This document shows positions 9,057 through 17,249 of a DNA stretch of 64,000 nt, piece by piece (the stretch's first letter is position 1; each line of letters starts with the position of its first letter). The DNA lies in NCBI RefSeq assembly GCF_023195915.1, contig NZ_JALPRP010000001.1, positions 186,001 through 250,000 of the forward strand, in the 5' to 3' direction. The translations under genes and the position numbers were made by a program. A model generated the notes under the pieces. The model did no database searches and was not told where the DNA came from. It saw nothing but the letters and a program-made list of their open reading frames with translations. The stretch comes from Methanoculleus sp. 7T. GTDB taxonomy: Archaea > Halobacteriota > Methanomicrobia > Methanomicrobiales > Methanoculleaceae.

Positions 9057-10973
9057 ATGAGTTCTCGACGACTTGGGTCAACAAAGCAGCCTCAACCTGA
9101 ACGGGTGGATAAGAGCCGCCCGGGTCCGGGGACGGTATCCTGTTTCATGGACCAAAACATCATCCCAGTGCTCATCTTCCTCTTTGCGCTCTTCTTCATC
9201 ATAACGTTCTCGAACCCGGCGCTCTTCCTGAACGACGAATGGATCACCGTCAGCCAGCTCCACCAACTCGGTGAGGGCCACCAGGTAACCGTGAACGAGG
9301 GGAAGTACGGGACGTTCGTGAACGGGACGCCGGGGCCCTACTTCCAAGCCCGCCATAACCTCCTCGGCTATACGATGATGCTCCCGATCCTCTCGCTTCC
9401 CGCGCTCTGGCTCTTCAGCCTCTTCGGGGACCAGTTCAGGATCGCGGTCGTGCTTCTCTGGTCGCTCCTTCCGGTAGCAATGGCGGTCCTGGTCGATGCC
9501 TATCGTCCTGATTACGCCCGGTGGCGGGGATTCCGGTGGACATGGCTCGTGATCGGCGCTTCGTTCCTCGCGCTGCTCGCGAACCTTGTCTTCTATTACC
9601 CCTGGCCGTTCACCGCCCCGGACGCGCCCGTGGAGGCCGCAGCAGTGGTCTTCACGAACCACCTCCTCTTTGCCGCACTCGCGGTGATGGCCTACCTCAT
9701 CTGCAGGATCATCTTCGAGGACACCTGGTTCTCGATCTTCGGGACGATCGCCTGCATCTCCTGTTCGTCGTACATCTTCTGGGCGTCGAACGCGAAGGAC
9801 CACATGCTGCTGGCAGCAATGACAGCAGCGGTCATCCTCTTTCTGGTGCGGTATATTCGGTATGGGGGCCTCAGGGATGCCGCTCTCGGATTTGCGTTCA
9901 TCGGGCTGCTCGCGTGGGCACGGCCGGAAGTCGGGTTTACGGTCTTCATCTTTGCGCTGCTATACTTCGTCGGGCTCCAGGTCTCCCGCGGTCTCCTGCG
10001 GAGGCCAACGAATGAGATAGTAAAGGCGCTCTGCATGCCCCTTGCTACAGCCATAGGGGCTATCCCACTCCTCCTGAACAACGCCCACGTGACCGGAAAC
10101 CCCCTGGTGCCTGCGTTCTACGTATACGAGAAGAGGCTCCTCACCGGTGCCTCAGGAGGGGAGATCATCGGCGCGGCCGAAGCCGTAAACGGTGTCGTCC
10201 AGTCGGTCCCGGCCCCATCGGGAGGCATATCAGGATTCCTTTCGGTCCTCGCGAACCACTTCACCCCGTCGTGGTCGACCCTGCCCGGGGATATCTTCGG
10301 CATCCTCTTCGCCCCGGCGTCGGGGAACATGAGCCTCGTCGCCGTCTCGCCGCTGATCGTCTTCGCGATCCTCCTGCTCCCGGTGCTCTACCTGGACTAC
10401 CGGAGGGGCGAACGATCACCCAACCTCCCGGTGGTGATCTTTCTCGCCGTTGTGGCCTGCGCCGTCTGGGTCGCGTACGCCCGGAACCTTCCGGGGCTGA
10501 ACGCCAGCCACGGCATCGTCCCGGACATTCGGTATCTCAGCCCCTTCTACCTGCCGGCAGGGCTGCTCGGGGTCTATGCCGTATCGCGCCTCGCCGACGC
10601 CACCGACCCGAAGCGGATGACGCTGTGGCAGGTCGCCGTCATCGGGGTCTCCGCCCCGGCGCTGCTCGTTGCCATGATGCTTATCCAGCCCTACGGCGGC
10701 CAGTACGCCGGTTACACGATGTTTTTTACCCAGATCACGTTCGCGCTCCTTGCGGTAACCCTCGTCCTCATCGCGGCGAAAAAACGGTTCGGCATCCCGT
10801 CCGGATGGATCGCAACGGCCCTGCTCATCCTCGTCGCCGTCCCGTTTGCGTGGCAGTTGATGATGGTCTTCCTCTATTCCGTGGCAAAGTTCAACGGCTA
10901 CCCGCTCTGGATCCCGCTTGTTGAAACGCTTTACCAGCACTGTATCGGGGTTAGCGAGGTTGTTCCTCCGTGA
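9057..10973 (+). CDS. Large polytopic membrane protein, probable GT-C type glycosyltransferase
   Basis: A 638-residue protein with roughly a dozen hydrophobic helices. After a short basic N-terminus, helix 1 (IIPVLIFLFALFFIITF) leads into a first exterior loop with LNDEWITV, an acidic pair placed where GT-C enzymes (PMT, ArnT, AglB-like) hold their catalytic acids. GT-C enzymes use polyprenyl-phosphate sugars, which would fit the divergent dolichol-phosphate sugar synthase at 8593. No exact family is recognised; a non-enzymatic membrane protein remains possible. GC-rich and host-like. Confidence 0.55.
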   Translation: MSSRRLGSTKQPQPERVDKSRPGPGTVSCFMDQNIIPVLIFLFALFFIITFSNPALFLNDEWITVSQLHQLGEGHQVTVNEGKYGTFVNGTPGPYFQARHNLLGYTMMLPILSLPALWLFSLFGDQFRIAVVLLWSLLPVAMAVLVDAYRPDYARWRGFRWTWLVIGASFLALLANLVFYYPWPFTAPDAPVEAAAVVFTNHLLFAALAVMAYLICRIIFEDTWFSIFGTIACISCSSYIFWASNAKDHMLLAAMTAAVILFLVRYIRYGGLRDAALGFAFIGLLAWARPEVGFTVFIFALLYFVGLQVSRGLLRRPTNEIVKALCMPLATAIGAIPLLLNNAHVTGNPLVPAFYVYEKRLLTGASGGEIIGAAEAVNGVVQSVPAPSGGISGFLSVLANHFTPSWSTLPGDIFGILFAPASGNMSLVAVSPLIVFAILLLPVLYLDYRRGERSPNLPVVIFLAVVACAVWVAYARNLPGLNASHGIVPDIRYLSPFYLPAGLLGVYAVSRLADATDPKRMTLWQVAVIGVSAPALLVAMMLIQPYGGQYAGYTMFFTQITFALLAVTLVLIAAKKRFGIPSGWIATALLILVAVPFAWQLMMVFLYSVAKFNGYPLWIPLVETLYQHCIGVSEVVPP

Positions 10974-11057
10974 GCGAGGACCCGGAAATCTCTTTTCTGT
11001 CGGAGTTGCTCGGGTAGACCCGTCTCCGATTGCAGCGCATCCCAGGAATACCGGATA

Positions 11058-11108
11058 GGGGTGACTGCTCCCCCGACTTCAGTCGGGGGCATCTTGGGAT
11101 GTTACCCC
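11058..11108. repeat. Right-end hairpin of TnpB element
   Basis: A perfect hairpin, CCCCCGACT (11070-11078), loop TC, AGTCGGGGG (11081-11089), is nested inside an outer GGGGT/ACCCC pair (11058-11062 and 11104-11108). It lies just past the 3' end of the minus-strand tnpB, where IS200/IS605-family elements carry the subterminal imperfect palindrome recognised during transposition. Confidence 0.65.
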
Positions 11109-11200
11109 TGAGATTGCAGTCCCAATCTCATAATATTGATCGCCGCGTTCTGGTCGCGATCCATCACCAGCCCACAATGCGGGCAGGAGTGGACACGATC
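11060..11200 (-). ncRNA. Putative omega RNA of TnpB element
   Basis: TnpB nucleases are guided by an omega RNA that overlaps the 3' end of tnpB and runs to the right end of the element. The corresponding DNA here covers the last codons of tnpB and the 11070-11089 hairpin. Position and hairpin are seen; existence of the transcript is inferred and the ends are approximate. Confidence 0.3.
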
Positions 11201-12193
11201 CGAAAGCGTCTTTGCGACTATCATTCCACATCTGGAGCACATTTGAGACGTATTCCGGGGGTTCACCAGGATCACGTGTGAGCCAGCCTCTTCCGCTTTG
11301 CTCTCTGTGATCGAGATGAACAGATTCCAGGCAACATCGGCAATGCTTTTTGCCAGATGATGGTTCTTCTGCATGTTTGTGATGTTCAGATCCTCGAACA
11401 CAATCGTCCCGAACCGATCCACCACCTTCCGGGAAGTCTGGTGAGCAAAATTGAGCCGTCTGTTGGCGATCCGTTCGTGGATGTGTGCGACGGTCTTCCG
11501 GGCTTTCTTCCGTTCGGGAGTGCCCTTCTCCGCTTTCGAGAGTCTTCTCTGCGCCTTCGCAAGAGCCTTCTCGTCGGTACGGAAGAACCGGGGGTTTTCA
11601 ATCTTCTCCCCATTTGAGAAGGTGGCGAAGGACTCCAGACCGACATCGATCCCGACTGTGGTCTCCTTCTGTGGGAGAGGAGAAGGATCGTACTCGACCG
11701 AGAAGCAGGCATACCACTTCCCGGTCGACGATCGCCGGATCGTGAGGGTCTTGATCGTCCCTTCAACCGGACGGTGGAGGAGGACCTTCACGTCTCCGAT
11801 CTTTGAGAGATGGAGACGATCCCTATCGAGTTTGAAGCCATACTGCGGATATGTGAAACTGTCGTACCGACCCCGCCCTTTGAACCTTGGATATCCGGGG
11901 TTCTCCCCTGCCTTCACCCGCCGGAAGAAGGCTTTGAAGGCAAGATCAACGCGCATGGAGACATCCTGCAAGACCTGAGAATAGACCCCAGAGAGTTCAG
12001 GATGCTCCTTTTTCCAGAGCGGGATCTGGCGTTTCGACTCATAATAGGAGATAGAACGCTGTTCCTGCTCCCATGCACTCTTCCGCATTGCAAGCGTCTC
12101 GTTATAGACCCACCGACATATCTCCAGCGTCTGCTCCATCTGAGAGACCTGGGATTTTGTCGGGTAGAGTCGATAGCGATACGCTTTAGGCAC
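11102..12193 (-). CDS. tnpB: TnpB (IS200/IS605-type RNA-guided nuclease, OrfB)
   Basis: A 363-residue full-length TnpB. The RuvC acidic triad is intact: D183 in GIDVG, E267 in FEDLNI, D347 in MDRDQNAA. The zinc finger is complete with C319/C322 and C337/C340. The N-terminus (YRLYPTKSQ) is the usual OrfB helix-turn-helix region. There is no tnpA (Y1 transposase) nearby, so this is a stand-alone IS1341-type unit that would need a TnpA supplied elsewhere. Hairpins flank the gene at 11070-11089 and 12246-12265. TnpB cuts DNA guided by omega RNA, which promotes retention of the element. Confidence 0.93.
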   Translation of the reverse strand: MPKAYRYRLYPTKSQVSQMEQTLEICRWVYNETLAMRKSAWEQEQRSISYYESKRQIPLWKKEHPELSGVYSQVLQDVSMRVDLAFKAFFRRVKAGENPGYPRFKGRGRYDSFTYPQYGFKLDRDRLHLSKIGDVKVLLHRPVEGTIKTLTIRRSSTGKWYACFSVEYDPSPLPQKETTVGIDVGLESFATFSNGEKIENPRFFRTDEKALAKAQRRLSKAEKGTPERKKARKTVAHIHERIANRRLNFAHQTSRKVVDRFGTIVFEDLNITNMQKNHHLAKSIADVAWNLFISITESKAEEAGSHVILVNPRNTSQMCSRCGMIVAKTLSDRVHSCPHCGLVMDRDQNAAINIMRLGLQSQG

Positions 12194-12236
12194 AAATTAT
12201 TACAGGTGATAATGGCCTATAATGGTATCGGTGGAC

Positions 12237-12274
12237 GGGCTGTATCCCGCCATTGAAATGGCGGGGATTAGCCC
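12237..12274. repeat. Left-end hairpin of TnpB element
   Basis: CCCGCCATT (12246-12254), loop GA, AATGGCGGG (12257-12265) form a perfect 9-bp stem, enclosed by GGGCT (12237-12241) and AGCCC (12270-12274). The position 5' of tnpB matches the left-end palindrome of IS200/IS605-family elements. Confidence 0.6.
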
Positions 12275-12945
12275 TGACTTGATCCTAAAGGCGTCTGCAC
12301 CGAACACCGCAGTGGGAGAGGGGTGTCCTCGGGGTTTGCTTGCCATTAGACAGTCGGAGGGAGTAACCGGCGGTTACAGACCTCCTGCGGCAGCCCGTGA
12401 GGTGCCTATCCCGGAAGCCGTCCCGAAAGTACGGATCGGAGACCCGCAGGATTTTAAGTACACTCTTATGTACGTTTGCGGAGAATCGAGCGGTACCTAG
12501 TGTCAAACCACTGATAAAGGCTTCCCACTGAGTATCCGGGGGTCTTCGAGTGTGTGAGCGAAAGGCAAGCACGCGAAATTCGAAGAATTTCGCCGAGGGA
12601 CCCAGGAGGTGCGACCAGAGGGAACTTGGAAAGATCTTTGACCTCCAAGCAACGACGCCTCCAAGGAGCGGAGTTTACGCACCGGTTCTCACGAACCATC
12701 GCACGCTCCGATAGTCGATTCCACGAGACGCGATACCCAGAGGGGAGCTGTGTCCACGCTCCGATGCCAAGTCGGGCGCAACTCTCCGTGAACGTGCGCA
12801 AGAGTGCTTTAAATCCTATGGATCTCCAATCCGTGCTTTCGGGACGACTTTCCCATTACCGGGTCCTTACTGCGGGCTGGAGTTACCAGGACAGCATTGC
12901 ACCAACAAGTGCCAAAAAAGAGAGTTGTGTAGAGAGCATTCACCG
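12275..12945. repeat. Non-coding, palindrome-rich stretch with repeat-like segments
   Basis: No coherent gene is visible in these 670 bases. A perfect hairpin, GCGAAATTC-GAA-GAATTTCGC, lies near 12575. The segments GTGCGACCAGAGGGAACTTG (near 12609) and GCGATACCCAGAGGGGAGCT (near 12730) resemble GTGCGACCGAAGGGAGCTTG and GCGATACCCAATGGGAATCT at 39348 and 39426. This points to a dispersed non-coding repeat family rather than a gene remnant. Confidence 0.45.
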
Positions 12946-13602
12946 TTAGACGGGGGTCACCGCATAGAGGTTAGAAGGTACGGTCTTCTTGATCGGGAAG
13001 GCCGCACCGATCGCGGGCTGGAGGTTCACAGAGAACCGGGTGTTGGGTTTCAGCACCGTGCCGTCATCAGGGAATGCGATCTTCACGACGAACTGCTCGC
13101 CAGGTTCGAGGAGTTTGTTTCTGCCCGCACCAACATCATTGTAGGTGTTAATGACACCCCATTTGCCTGCGGTGATGGCCGTATTGGCGGTAGCTTCGTC
13201 GGCACTCGTGCCGCCACCAATACCGGTGATGGAGTTCGTCTCGTCGAACGTTATGACGTCTGCTTTCTCTCCGCAGACAAACGTCACCACCATACTGGTG
13301 ATATCGATCGGTGCGCCGCCGGCGGTGTTCCCGACGGAAAACAGAATGTACTGGAGATGCGCATTTGCAGTCGACTTTTCGGTTGTTGCCGTTGTTTTTC
13401 CGTAAATGTTACCGATGATCTCCAGGCTGGAACTGGCCTGTTGCGATCCGGTGTGTACGGTCCTCTGCGCCTCTTGGGTCGCGAAGAACCCGGCCCCGAG
13501 CATCACGTACGAGAAGACCGCGGCCACGACGATGAACGCGATCAACACGATCGCCGCCTCAAGTCCAGTGAATGCATCTTCGTTCTTAAGTAGTTTCATC
13601 AT
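12946..13602 (-). CDS. Archaellin (FlaB-like), second gene of pair
   Basis: A 218-residue archaellin. The class III signal peptide ends in KNEDA before FTGLEAAIVLIAFIVVAAVF, the hydrophobic N-terminal helix that forms the filament core; prepilin peptidase FlaK/PibD would cut after the Ala. The C-terminal domain is a beta-rich archaellin head. The ATG at 13602 is preferred over 13608 because GAGGTGA lies 6 bases before it and would abut the other. It follows the archaellin at 13614-14192 by a few bases and shares the first 40 mature residues almost exactly, indicating recent duplication. No archaellum motor genes are in the window. Confidence 0.88.
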   Translation of the reverse strand: MMKLLKNEDAFTGLEAAIVLIAFIVVAAVFSYVMLGAGFFATQEAQRTVHTGSQQASSSLEIIGNIYGKTTATTEKSTANAHLQYILFSVGNTAGGAPIDITSMVVTFVCGEKADVITFDETNSITGIGGGTSADEATANTAITAGKWGVINTYNDVGAGRNKLLEPGEQFVVKIAFPDDGTVLKPNTRFSVNLQPAIGAAFPIKKTVPSNLYAVTPV

Positions 13603-13613
13603 GTTCATTCACC

Positions 13614-14192
13614 TCAGTAGACCTCGTAGTTCTGGTTCGCCTGGAAGTCGGGCGGTGCTACCCGGTTGATCGGGAGCGAAGCACCTATGTCGGGCTTGAC
13701 CTCCACAGTGAACCGATGGTTCGGTTCGATTTTAGGTAAGGCTGCTCCGCTGCTGCCCGGGACGGTGATCTTCACCATCTCGAACTTGTCGAGCATGTCG
13801 TTCTTAGCTGTGGTTTGCTCAACCCCGTTTGCATACCACGTCGAGCCTACATCACCATACTGGTAGGTCTTCATGTCAGTAGACGTCGCTACGGTGAAGG
13901 TGACCTTCTTCATATCCACCGATGCTCCCCCGGCAGCAAGCTGCAGGAAGAAGCTGATCTTGCCCAGACCTGTCGTGCTTGAAGCCGTTACGATAACCGG
14001 TCCAGACAACTCAAGGTTCGAGCTCGCCTGAGCCACGCCCGTCTGCACGACCCTCTGCGCCTCGCCGGTCGCGAAGAACCCGGCGCCGAGCATCACGTAC
14101 GAGAACACCGCGGCCACGACGATGAACGCGATCAACACGATCGCCGCCTCAAGCCCGGTGAATGCATCTTCGTTTCTCACGAATTTACTCAT
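13614..14192 (-). CDS. Archaellin (FlaB-like), first gene of pair
   Basis: A 192-residue archaellin with leader MSKFVRNEDA and mature start FTGLEAAIVLIAFIVVAAVF. Filament subunit of the archaellum, exported unfolded, cleaved by FlaK and assembled at the base. AGGAGGA sits 9 bases before the ATG, the strongest ribosome site of the cluster, consistent with high expression. The head domain (residues about 60-190) differs from its neighbour while the core helix is nearly identical, as expected for multi-archaellin filaments. The 5' leader contains a perfect hairpin at 14221-14237. Confidence 0.9.
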   Translation of the reverse strand: MSKFVRNEDAFTGLEAAIVLIAFIVVAAVFSYVMLGAGFFATGEAQRVVQTGVAQASSNLELSGPVIVTASSTTGLGKISFFLQLAAGGASVDMKKVTFTVATSTDMKTYQYGDVGSTWYANGVEQTTAKNDMLDKFEMVKITVPGSSGAALPKIEPNHRFTVEVKPDIGASLPINRVAPPDFQANQNYEVY

Positions 14193-14540
14193 AAAACGTT
14201 TCCTCCTGTTACCGGAGTCCGAATGAGCGCCTCATTCCGACTGTTACGGTTCTTTGGAGTATATGCACAACCACCTATAAAAAATTATTCAAACGCAAAG
14301 CGGTTTATGAACTCCGTATTTGGATAATACGTGCGTGTAACCCCCCGTTTAGCGGCCGTCAGCGGGATCAGGCAAGTATTTGTAACGGGAAGTGCAACGA
14401 TACGTGCAGCAGAAAAACTGTGCGGCAGGCCCCTAGTTCGTGGAAATAATGTTTCCACGCGGGAAAAATAGCACACCCTTCCCGCTGCGGCGGAGGGGAA
14501 GCCGCACAGGGAACTCTCAACCGACGAAGAGGGAAGGAGT
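14193..14540. promoter_or_regulatory. Divergent promoter region upstream of the archaellin pair
   Basis: An intergenic region of about 350 bases. Reading minus, TATA-like elements lie near 14255-14285 (GCATATAC and TTTTTTATAGG), placing the archaellin leader at roughly 60-80 nt. Within that leader GAATGAG-CGC-CTCATTC (14221-14237) forms a perfect 7-bp hairpin that could affect mRNA stability or translation. The plus-strand side has GAAGGAGT just before the ATG at 14541. Confidence 0.45.
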
Positions 14541-15218
14541 ATGGCGGAGAAACAGGATTTCATGTACGTCGTTCTGGCTATCGGGATCGTCCTCGTGATA
14601 GCCCTGATCATAAAACCGGCAGCAACCGGAGAACTGCCCGGCCTCTGGAAACCCGGCGGGCCGGAGCCGACGATCACCCCGGCATGGACGCCCACGTACG
14701 TCCCCGGTACGCCCCCGGCAACCCCGAAGCCCACCCCGGTGCCCACTTGGGACGGGAAGCCTCGGGAGATCGGGTTCGTCGACCCTGCAACCTACCATAT
14801 CACTTCTGAAAAGAGCCTCTTGAACATAACCACGTCCCGGCCCGGGACCGCACCCGGCATCACGAAGTGGGTGACCTACGCGACCGTCGACGGCCAATGG
14901 TCGGGCACCACCGGGATCGTCAGGATACCGTTCCCCCTCTGGCGGCTCGACTACTCGGAGACCATGCCGGCAAACGACGAGATCCCGCGCTTCAACTGCC
15001 AGGTCATGGACGCCGAGGACCCGAACCGGTTCGTCCGGGTCATCACCCTCAACGCCGCCGACTTCCTCGCCGTGAAGGGCAAGCCCGAACTCAAGAAGGA
15101 ACAGTGGGTAAGCACCTTCTACGAGGGGCACCACGACTACTACTTCGTCATCAACGCCCGGTGCATAGACGCCTATCACCTGAAGATCCAGGTGCCGGAG
15201 ACGTATATGAGCAGTTAA
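14541..15218 (+). CDS. Membrane-anchored extracellular protein, function unknown
   Basis: A 225-residue protein with one N-terminal membrane helix (YVVLAIGIVLVIALIIKP), then a Pro/Thr-rich linker (residues about 45-75) and a compact domain of about 150 residues carrying several Trp and Tyr (FPLWRLDYSETMPAND; YEGHHDYYFVINARC). It is probably anchored in the cytoplasmic membrane with the domain outside. I do not recognise the family. A GGAAGGAG ribosome site precedes the ATG. Divergent from the archaellin pair; a link to the archaellum or surface is only positional. Confidence 0.75.
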   Translation: MAEKQDFMYVVLAIGIVLVIALIIKPAATGELPGLWKPGGPEPTITPAWTPTYVPGTPPATPKPTPVPTWDGKPREIGFVDPATYHITSEKSLLNITTSRPGTAPGITKWVTYATVDGQWSGTTGIVRIPFPLWRLDYSETMPANDEIPRFNCQVMDAEDPNRFVRVITLNAADFLAVKGKPELKKEQWVSTFYEGHHDYYFVINARCIDAYHLKIQVPETYMSS

Positions 15219-15253
15219 GATAATACGGGAACGGCTCTTCCCGGTGCCGGCGG

Positions 15254-15476
15254 CGACCATCGGAAGAACTTCGAGGATTTGACGGTACGGAGAAACAACT
15301 CCCAGAGGATTGTGTCGCGCTCTTGGCCGAGGTCAAAGAGCGCGTCTGTGCCGCTTCAGTACCAGGCGTTCAAGGCGATCAACAAGGAGCCGGTCGGCCT
15401 GTACCGGAATGCCGGGAGGCTGAACGTGGAGCGGCAGGCCGGTGATACCCGGCGGAGTAAATCAATTCTTCAATAA
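15254..15476 (+). pseudogene. Broken YhcG/DUF1016 (PDDEXK-associated) N-terminal fragment
   Basis: Two overlapping plus frames together spell a DUF1016 N-terminal domain: LPEDCVALLAEVKERVCAA (from 15299) continues after a one-base shift near 15350 as QYQAFKAINKEPVGLYRNAG then RLNVERQAGD. The usual family sequence runs on with a PDDEXK nuclease domain, which is missing here. The gene is therefore both frameshifted and truncated, with no usable start. YhcG/DUF1016 proteins cluster with restriction and toxin-antitoxin genes, which fits the hicBA and relBE-like loci just downstream. Confidence 0.65.
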
Positions 15477-15490
15477 CTGGTTGGAGATTT

Positions 15491-15802
15491 TCAAAAGGAG
15501 TTTCCCGGCGGCTTTTCCATCTCAAGCATGTTCACGCGAGTACGAAGTGCATTTGCCAGCCCAGAATCGCAAACCATTTGCAAAAGATCCTCGATCTCCT
15601 CCCGCTCAACCCCAACCTGCTTGAGAATCTCCAGGAGCGTGCCGGTCGGAAGATTCCGCCCATGCACCGGAACAGTGACCCGGCGCTTCGTCTCCGGATG
15701 ATAGAGGAGGTGGTGACTCCCCTCCACCCGGTCCAGCACAAATCCCTTCTTCTTCAGAACCCTGATAACCTTCCGGGCCGTGAGGACCGGAAGTTTAGGC
15801 AT
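15491..15802 (-). CDS. hicA: HicA-type mRNA interferase toxin
   Basis: A 103-residue protein whose first 75 residues are a typical HicA double-stranded-RNA-binding fold: MPKLPVLTARKVIRVLKKKG, then FVLDRVEGSHHLLYHP with the catalytic-type His in GSH, then VPVHGRNLPTGTLLEILKQ. HicA toxins cleave mRNA without ribosomes. The ATG at 15802 overlaps the upstream antitoxin stop by 8 bases; the longer open frame upstream is an artefact. About 28 extra C-terminal residues go beyond the normal HicA length. Confidence 0.85.
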   Translation of the reverse strand: MPKLPVLTARKVIRVLKKKGFVLDRVEGSHHLLYHPETKRRVTVPVHGRNLPTGTLLEILKQVGVEREEIEDLLQMVCDSGLANALRTRVNMLEMEKPPGNSF

Positions 15803-16034
15803 GGGCTTCGATGGTGAGGGTGTATTCCAGCAGTCCTTCCTCGGTGGGGATTTCCTCACCCTTCTCCCGGAGGTCTTCAAGGTAGAGTTCGATGGCCTCT
15901 CGTGCCATCGCTATCGCCTCCTCGACGGTCTCCCCGAAGGTGACGCGAGCACGGGCGAGGGTCGGTACGGTGACGGTATACCCGCCTTCCGGCTCTTTCC
16001 GGAGGAGGATACGGTAGTTCAAGTTTCTCACCAT
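15795..16034 (-). CDS. hicB: HicB-type antitoxin
   Basis: A 79-residue HicB-like protein: MVRNLNYRILLRKEPEGGYT followed by VTVPTLARARVTFGETVEEA and a helix AIAMAREAIELYLEDLREKGE, the standard partial RNase-H-like HicB fold that caps HicA. No DNA-binding domain is visible at the C-terminus, so it is a short HicB. The ATG at 16034 has AGGGTG about 9 bases upstream; a longer frame starting at 16112 lacks support. The antitoxin precedes the toxin, the less common HicB-HicA order. Confidence 0.85.
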   Translation of the reverse strand: MVRNLNYRILLRKEPEGGYTVTVPTLARARVTFGETVEEAIAMAREAIELYLEDLREKGEEIPTEEGLLEYTLTIEAHA

Positions 16035-16506
16035 AGTGCACCCTGCTCGTGATAACACATTACTTGATGATGCATAAAGGGTATCCGTGCGGGTGTCGCC
16101 CATAGGGGCCATTGTCCATGTTGGATCGACGAGAATGCAGATGAAGCCGTTTTTCGAGACATGCGCCGGTTCTGAAAAACTCGCACCGCTGGTGCGAGAA
16201 ATTGAGTGACGTCACAATCTGATCGTCCTGGTCCACCTCTACTGCCGGCTGAACCTGGACGAGGTCTATAAGGTGCTCCAGGACGGCCTTCTGGTTGTGA
16301 ACACGATTACGGGTCCTGGTTCGTGCGATGCTCCGAGACCACCTCCTCTCGGAGTGACGGCTAGGGTCTGCCGCGCCACGAACCTTCCTTTGAGTGCGCA
16401 CCGCCGGGAAAACCCCCTCTTCCGGGGAAATCGCACAAATTCCAGTAAGTTATCATGATCGCGTCCCGGTAAACCAAATAAAACACGTTCCGGACCTATT
16501 GCAAAG
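16035..16506. other. Intergenic stretch with hairpin and three-way-junction-like fold
   Basis: No intact gene is visible. A perfect hairpin CTCGCACC-GCT-GGTGCGAG lies at 16180-16198. At 16318-16384 GGTTCGTG and CACGAACC enclose an 8-bp stem-loop CTCCGAGA/TCTCGGAG (16331-16338 and 16347-16354) and a short CGGC/GCCG stem. A short coherent-looking frame between 16210 and 16300 (LIVLVHLYCRLNLDEVYKVL) may be debris of a gene. Confidence 0.4.
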
Positions 16507-16797
16507 TCAGAAACGCCCATATCTTTTGTGCGCCTGTTCTATCGACATCACAGCGAGGACGTGAACTTCTTTTTCTGATTCGTAGATGCGATAGAAAGCC
16601 GTGAATGTATGGCTTATGTGAAGGCGATATGTGTCCTCCCGTCCCTGAACATATAGGCGTTCCTTATCGCCCCCGTTGCCGGGAAACGGATCCTCTTGAA
16701 GAGTTCCCAGTTTATCCATGATGATCCGTCGACTCTTCGGACGGATACTCTGGATACCCTCAAGGGCCTTGCGATTAATCAGTATCCGGAACGGCAA
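16507..16797 (-). CDS. RelE/ParE-family toxin
   Basis: A 96-residue RelE/ParE superfamily protein: FRILINRKALEGIQSIRPKS at the N-terminus, the central DPFPGNGGDKERL and YRLHISHTFTAFYRIYES, and the C-terminal VLAVMSIEQAHKRYGRF. RelE members cleave mRNA at the ribosome; ParE members target gyrase; sequence alone does not decide. The start is taken as TTG at 16797: GGAG lies 7 bases before it, and the reading frame upstream is not toxin-like. It overlaps the antitoxin gene by 23 bases. Confidence 0.82.
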   Translation of the reverse strand: MPFRILINRKALEGIQSIRPKSRRIIMDKLGTLQEDPFPGNGGDKERLYVQGREDTYRLHISHTFTAFYRIYESEKEVHVLAVMSIEQAHKRYGRF

Positions 16798-16978
16798 AGT
16801 CCAGCTCCACAAAATCCCCTTCTGCCTCAATACGATCCATTTCTTCAAGGAACCGGCGCTTCTTCTCCTGCTCCACCATCTGAGCGAGAAGATCATCAAA
16901 CGTCTGCCCCGGGCGCTTGAGCTCGGAGATGTCTTCCCATACCCCCTCTGAGACCGGGATCCGCTTCGTTGCAGTCAT
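16775..16978 (-). CDS. Small antitoxin of the RelE/ParE pair
   Basis: A 67-residue protein, MTATKRIPVSEGVWEDISEL followed by KRPGQTFDDLLAQMVEQEKK, that matches the short VapB/DUF7557-like archaeal antitoxins carrying a ribbon-helix-helix start and an acidic C-terminal toxin-wrapping tail (EAEGDFVELDFAVPDTD). It immediately precedes and overlaps the toxin gene, the standard order. Likely autoregulated by the pair. Family naming is moderate; role comes mainly from size, shape and coupling. Confidence 0.75.
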   Translation of the reverse strand: MTATKRIPVSEGVWEDISELKRPGQTFDDLLAQMVEQEKKRRFLEEMDRIEAEGDFVELDFAVPDTD

Positions 16979-17249
16979 AGTAATATTGTAAGCGTTTGTC
17001 GTATTTACAATGTGTGAAGGATATTCGGTAGTGCTCTAAGAAACAACTGATAAAGGGAATGCGAAACGCAGATGATGAAAACTGTTGTTATCATCGATGG
17101 TATATGGCATGGTGATGCTATTTTGAGAAGAGGCGTCGCCTGCACTTTGAAGTAATCGATGCCGGGAACCCGGGTAATGCAGCTGCAGGCCTTCGACGAG
17201 ACGATTGTGCCAGCGGCAAAACGAAGTGCCGGAAAAAGAGCCCGGGTCT

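Larger units (their letters stand above)
11058..12274 (-). mobile_element. IS1341-type (IS200/IS605 family) element carrying only tnpB
   Basis: The element is bounded by subterminal palindromes: the right-end structure at 11058-11108 and the left-end structure at 12237-12274, with a single intact tnpB between. No terminal inverted repeats or target duplication are expected for this family and none is seen. Exact cleavage sites cannot be fixed without an empty-site comparison, so the ends are given at the outer palindromic bases. Confidence 0.65.

Noticed and set aside
16979-17249. Short coherent frames before the agmatinase gene
   Set aside because: The longest (about 34 codons from ATG near 17177) lacks a ribosome site and overlaps the end of the agmatinase gene.
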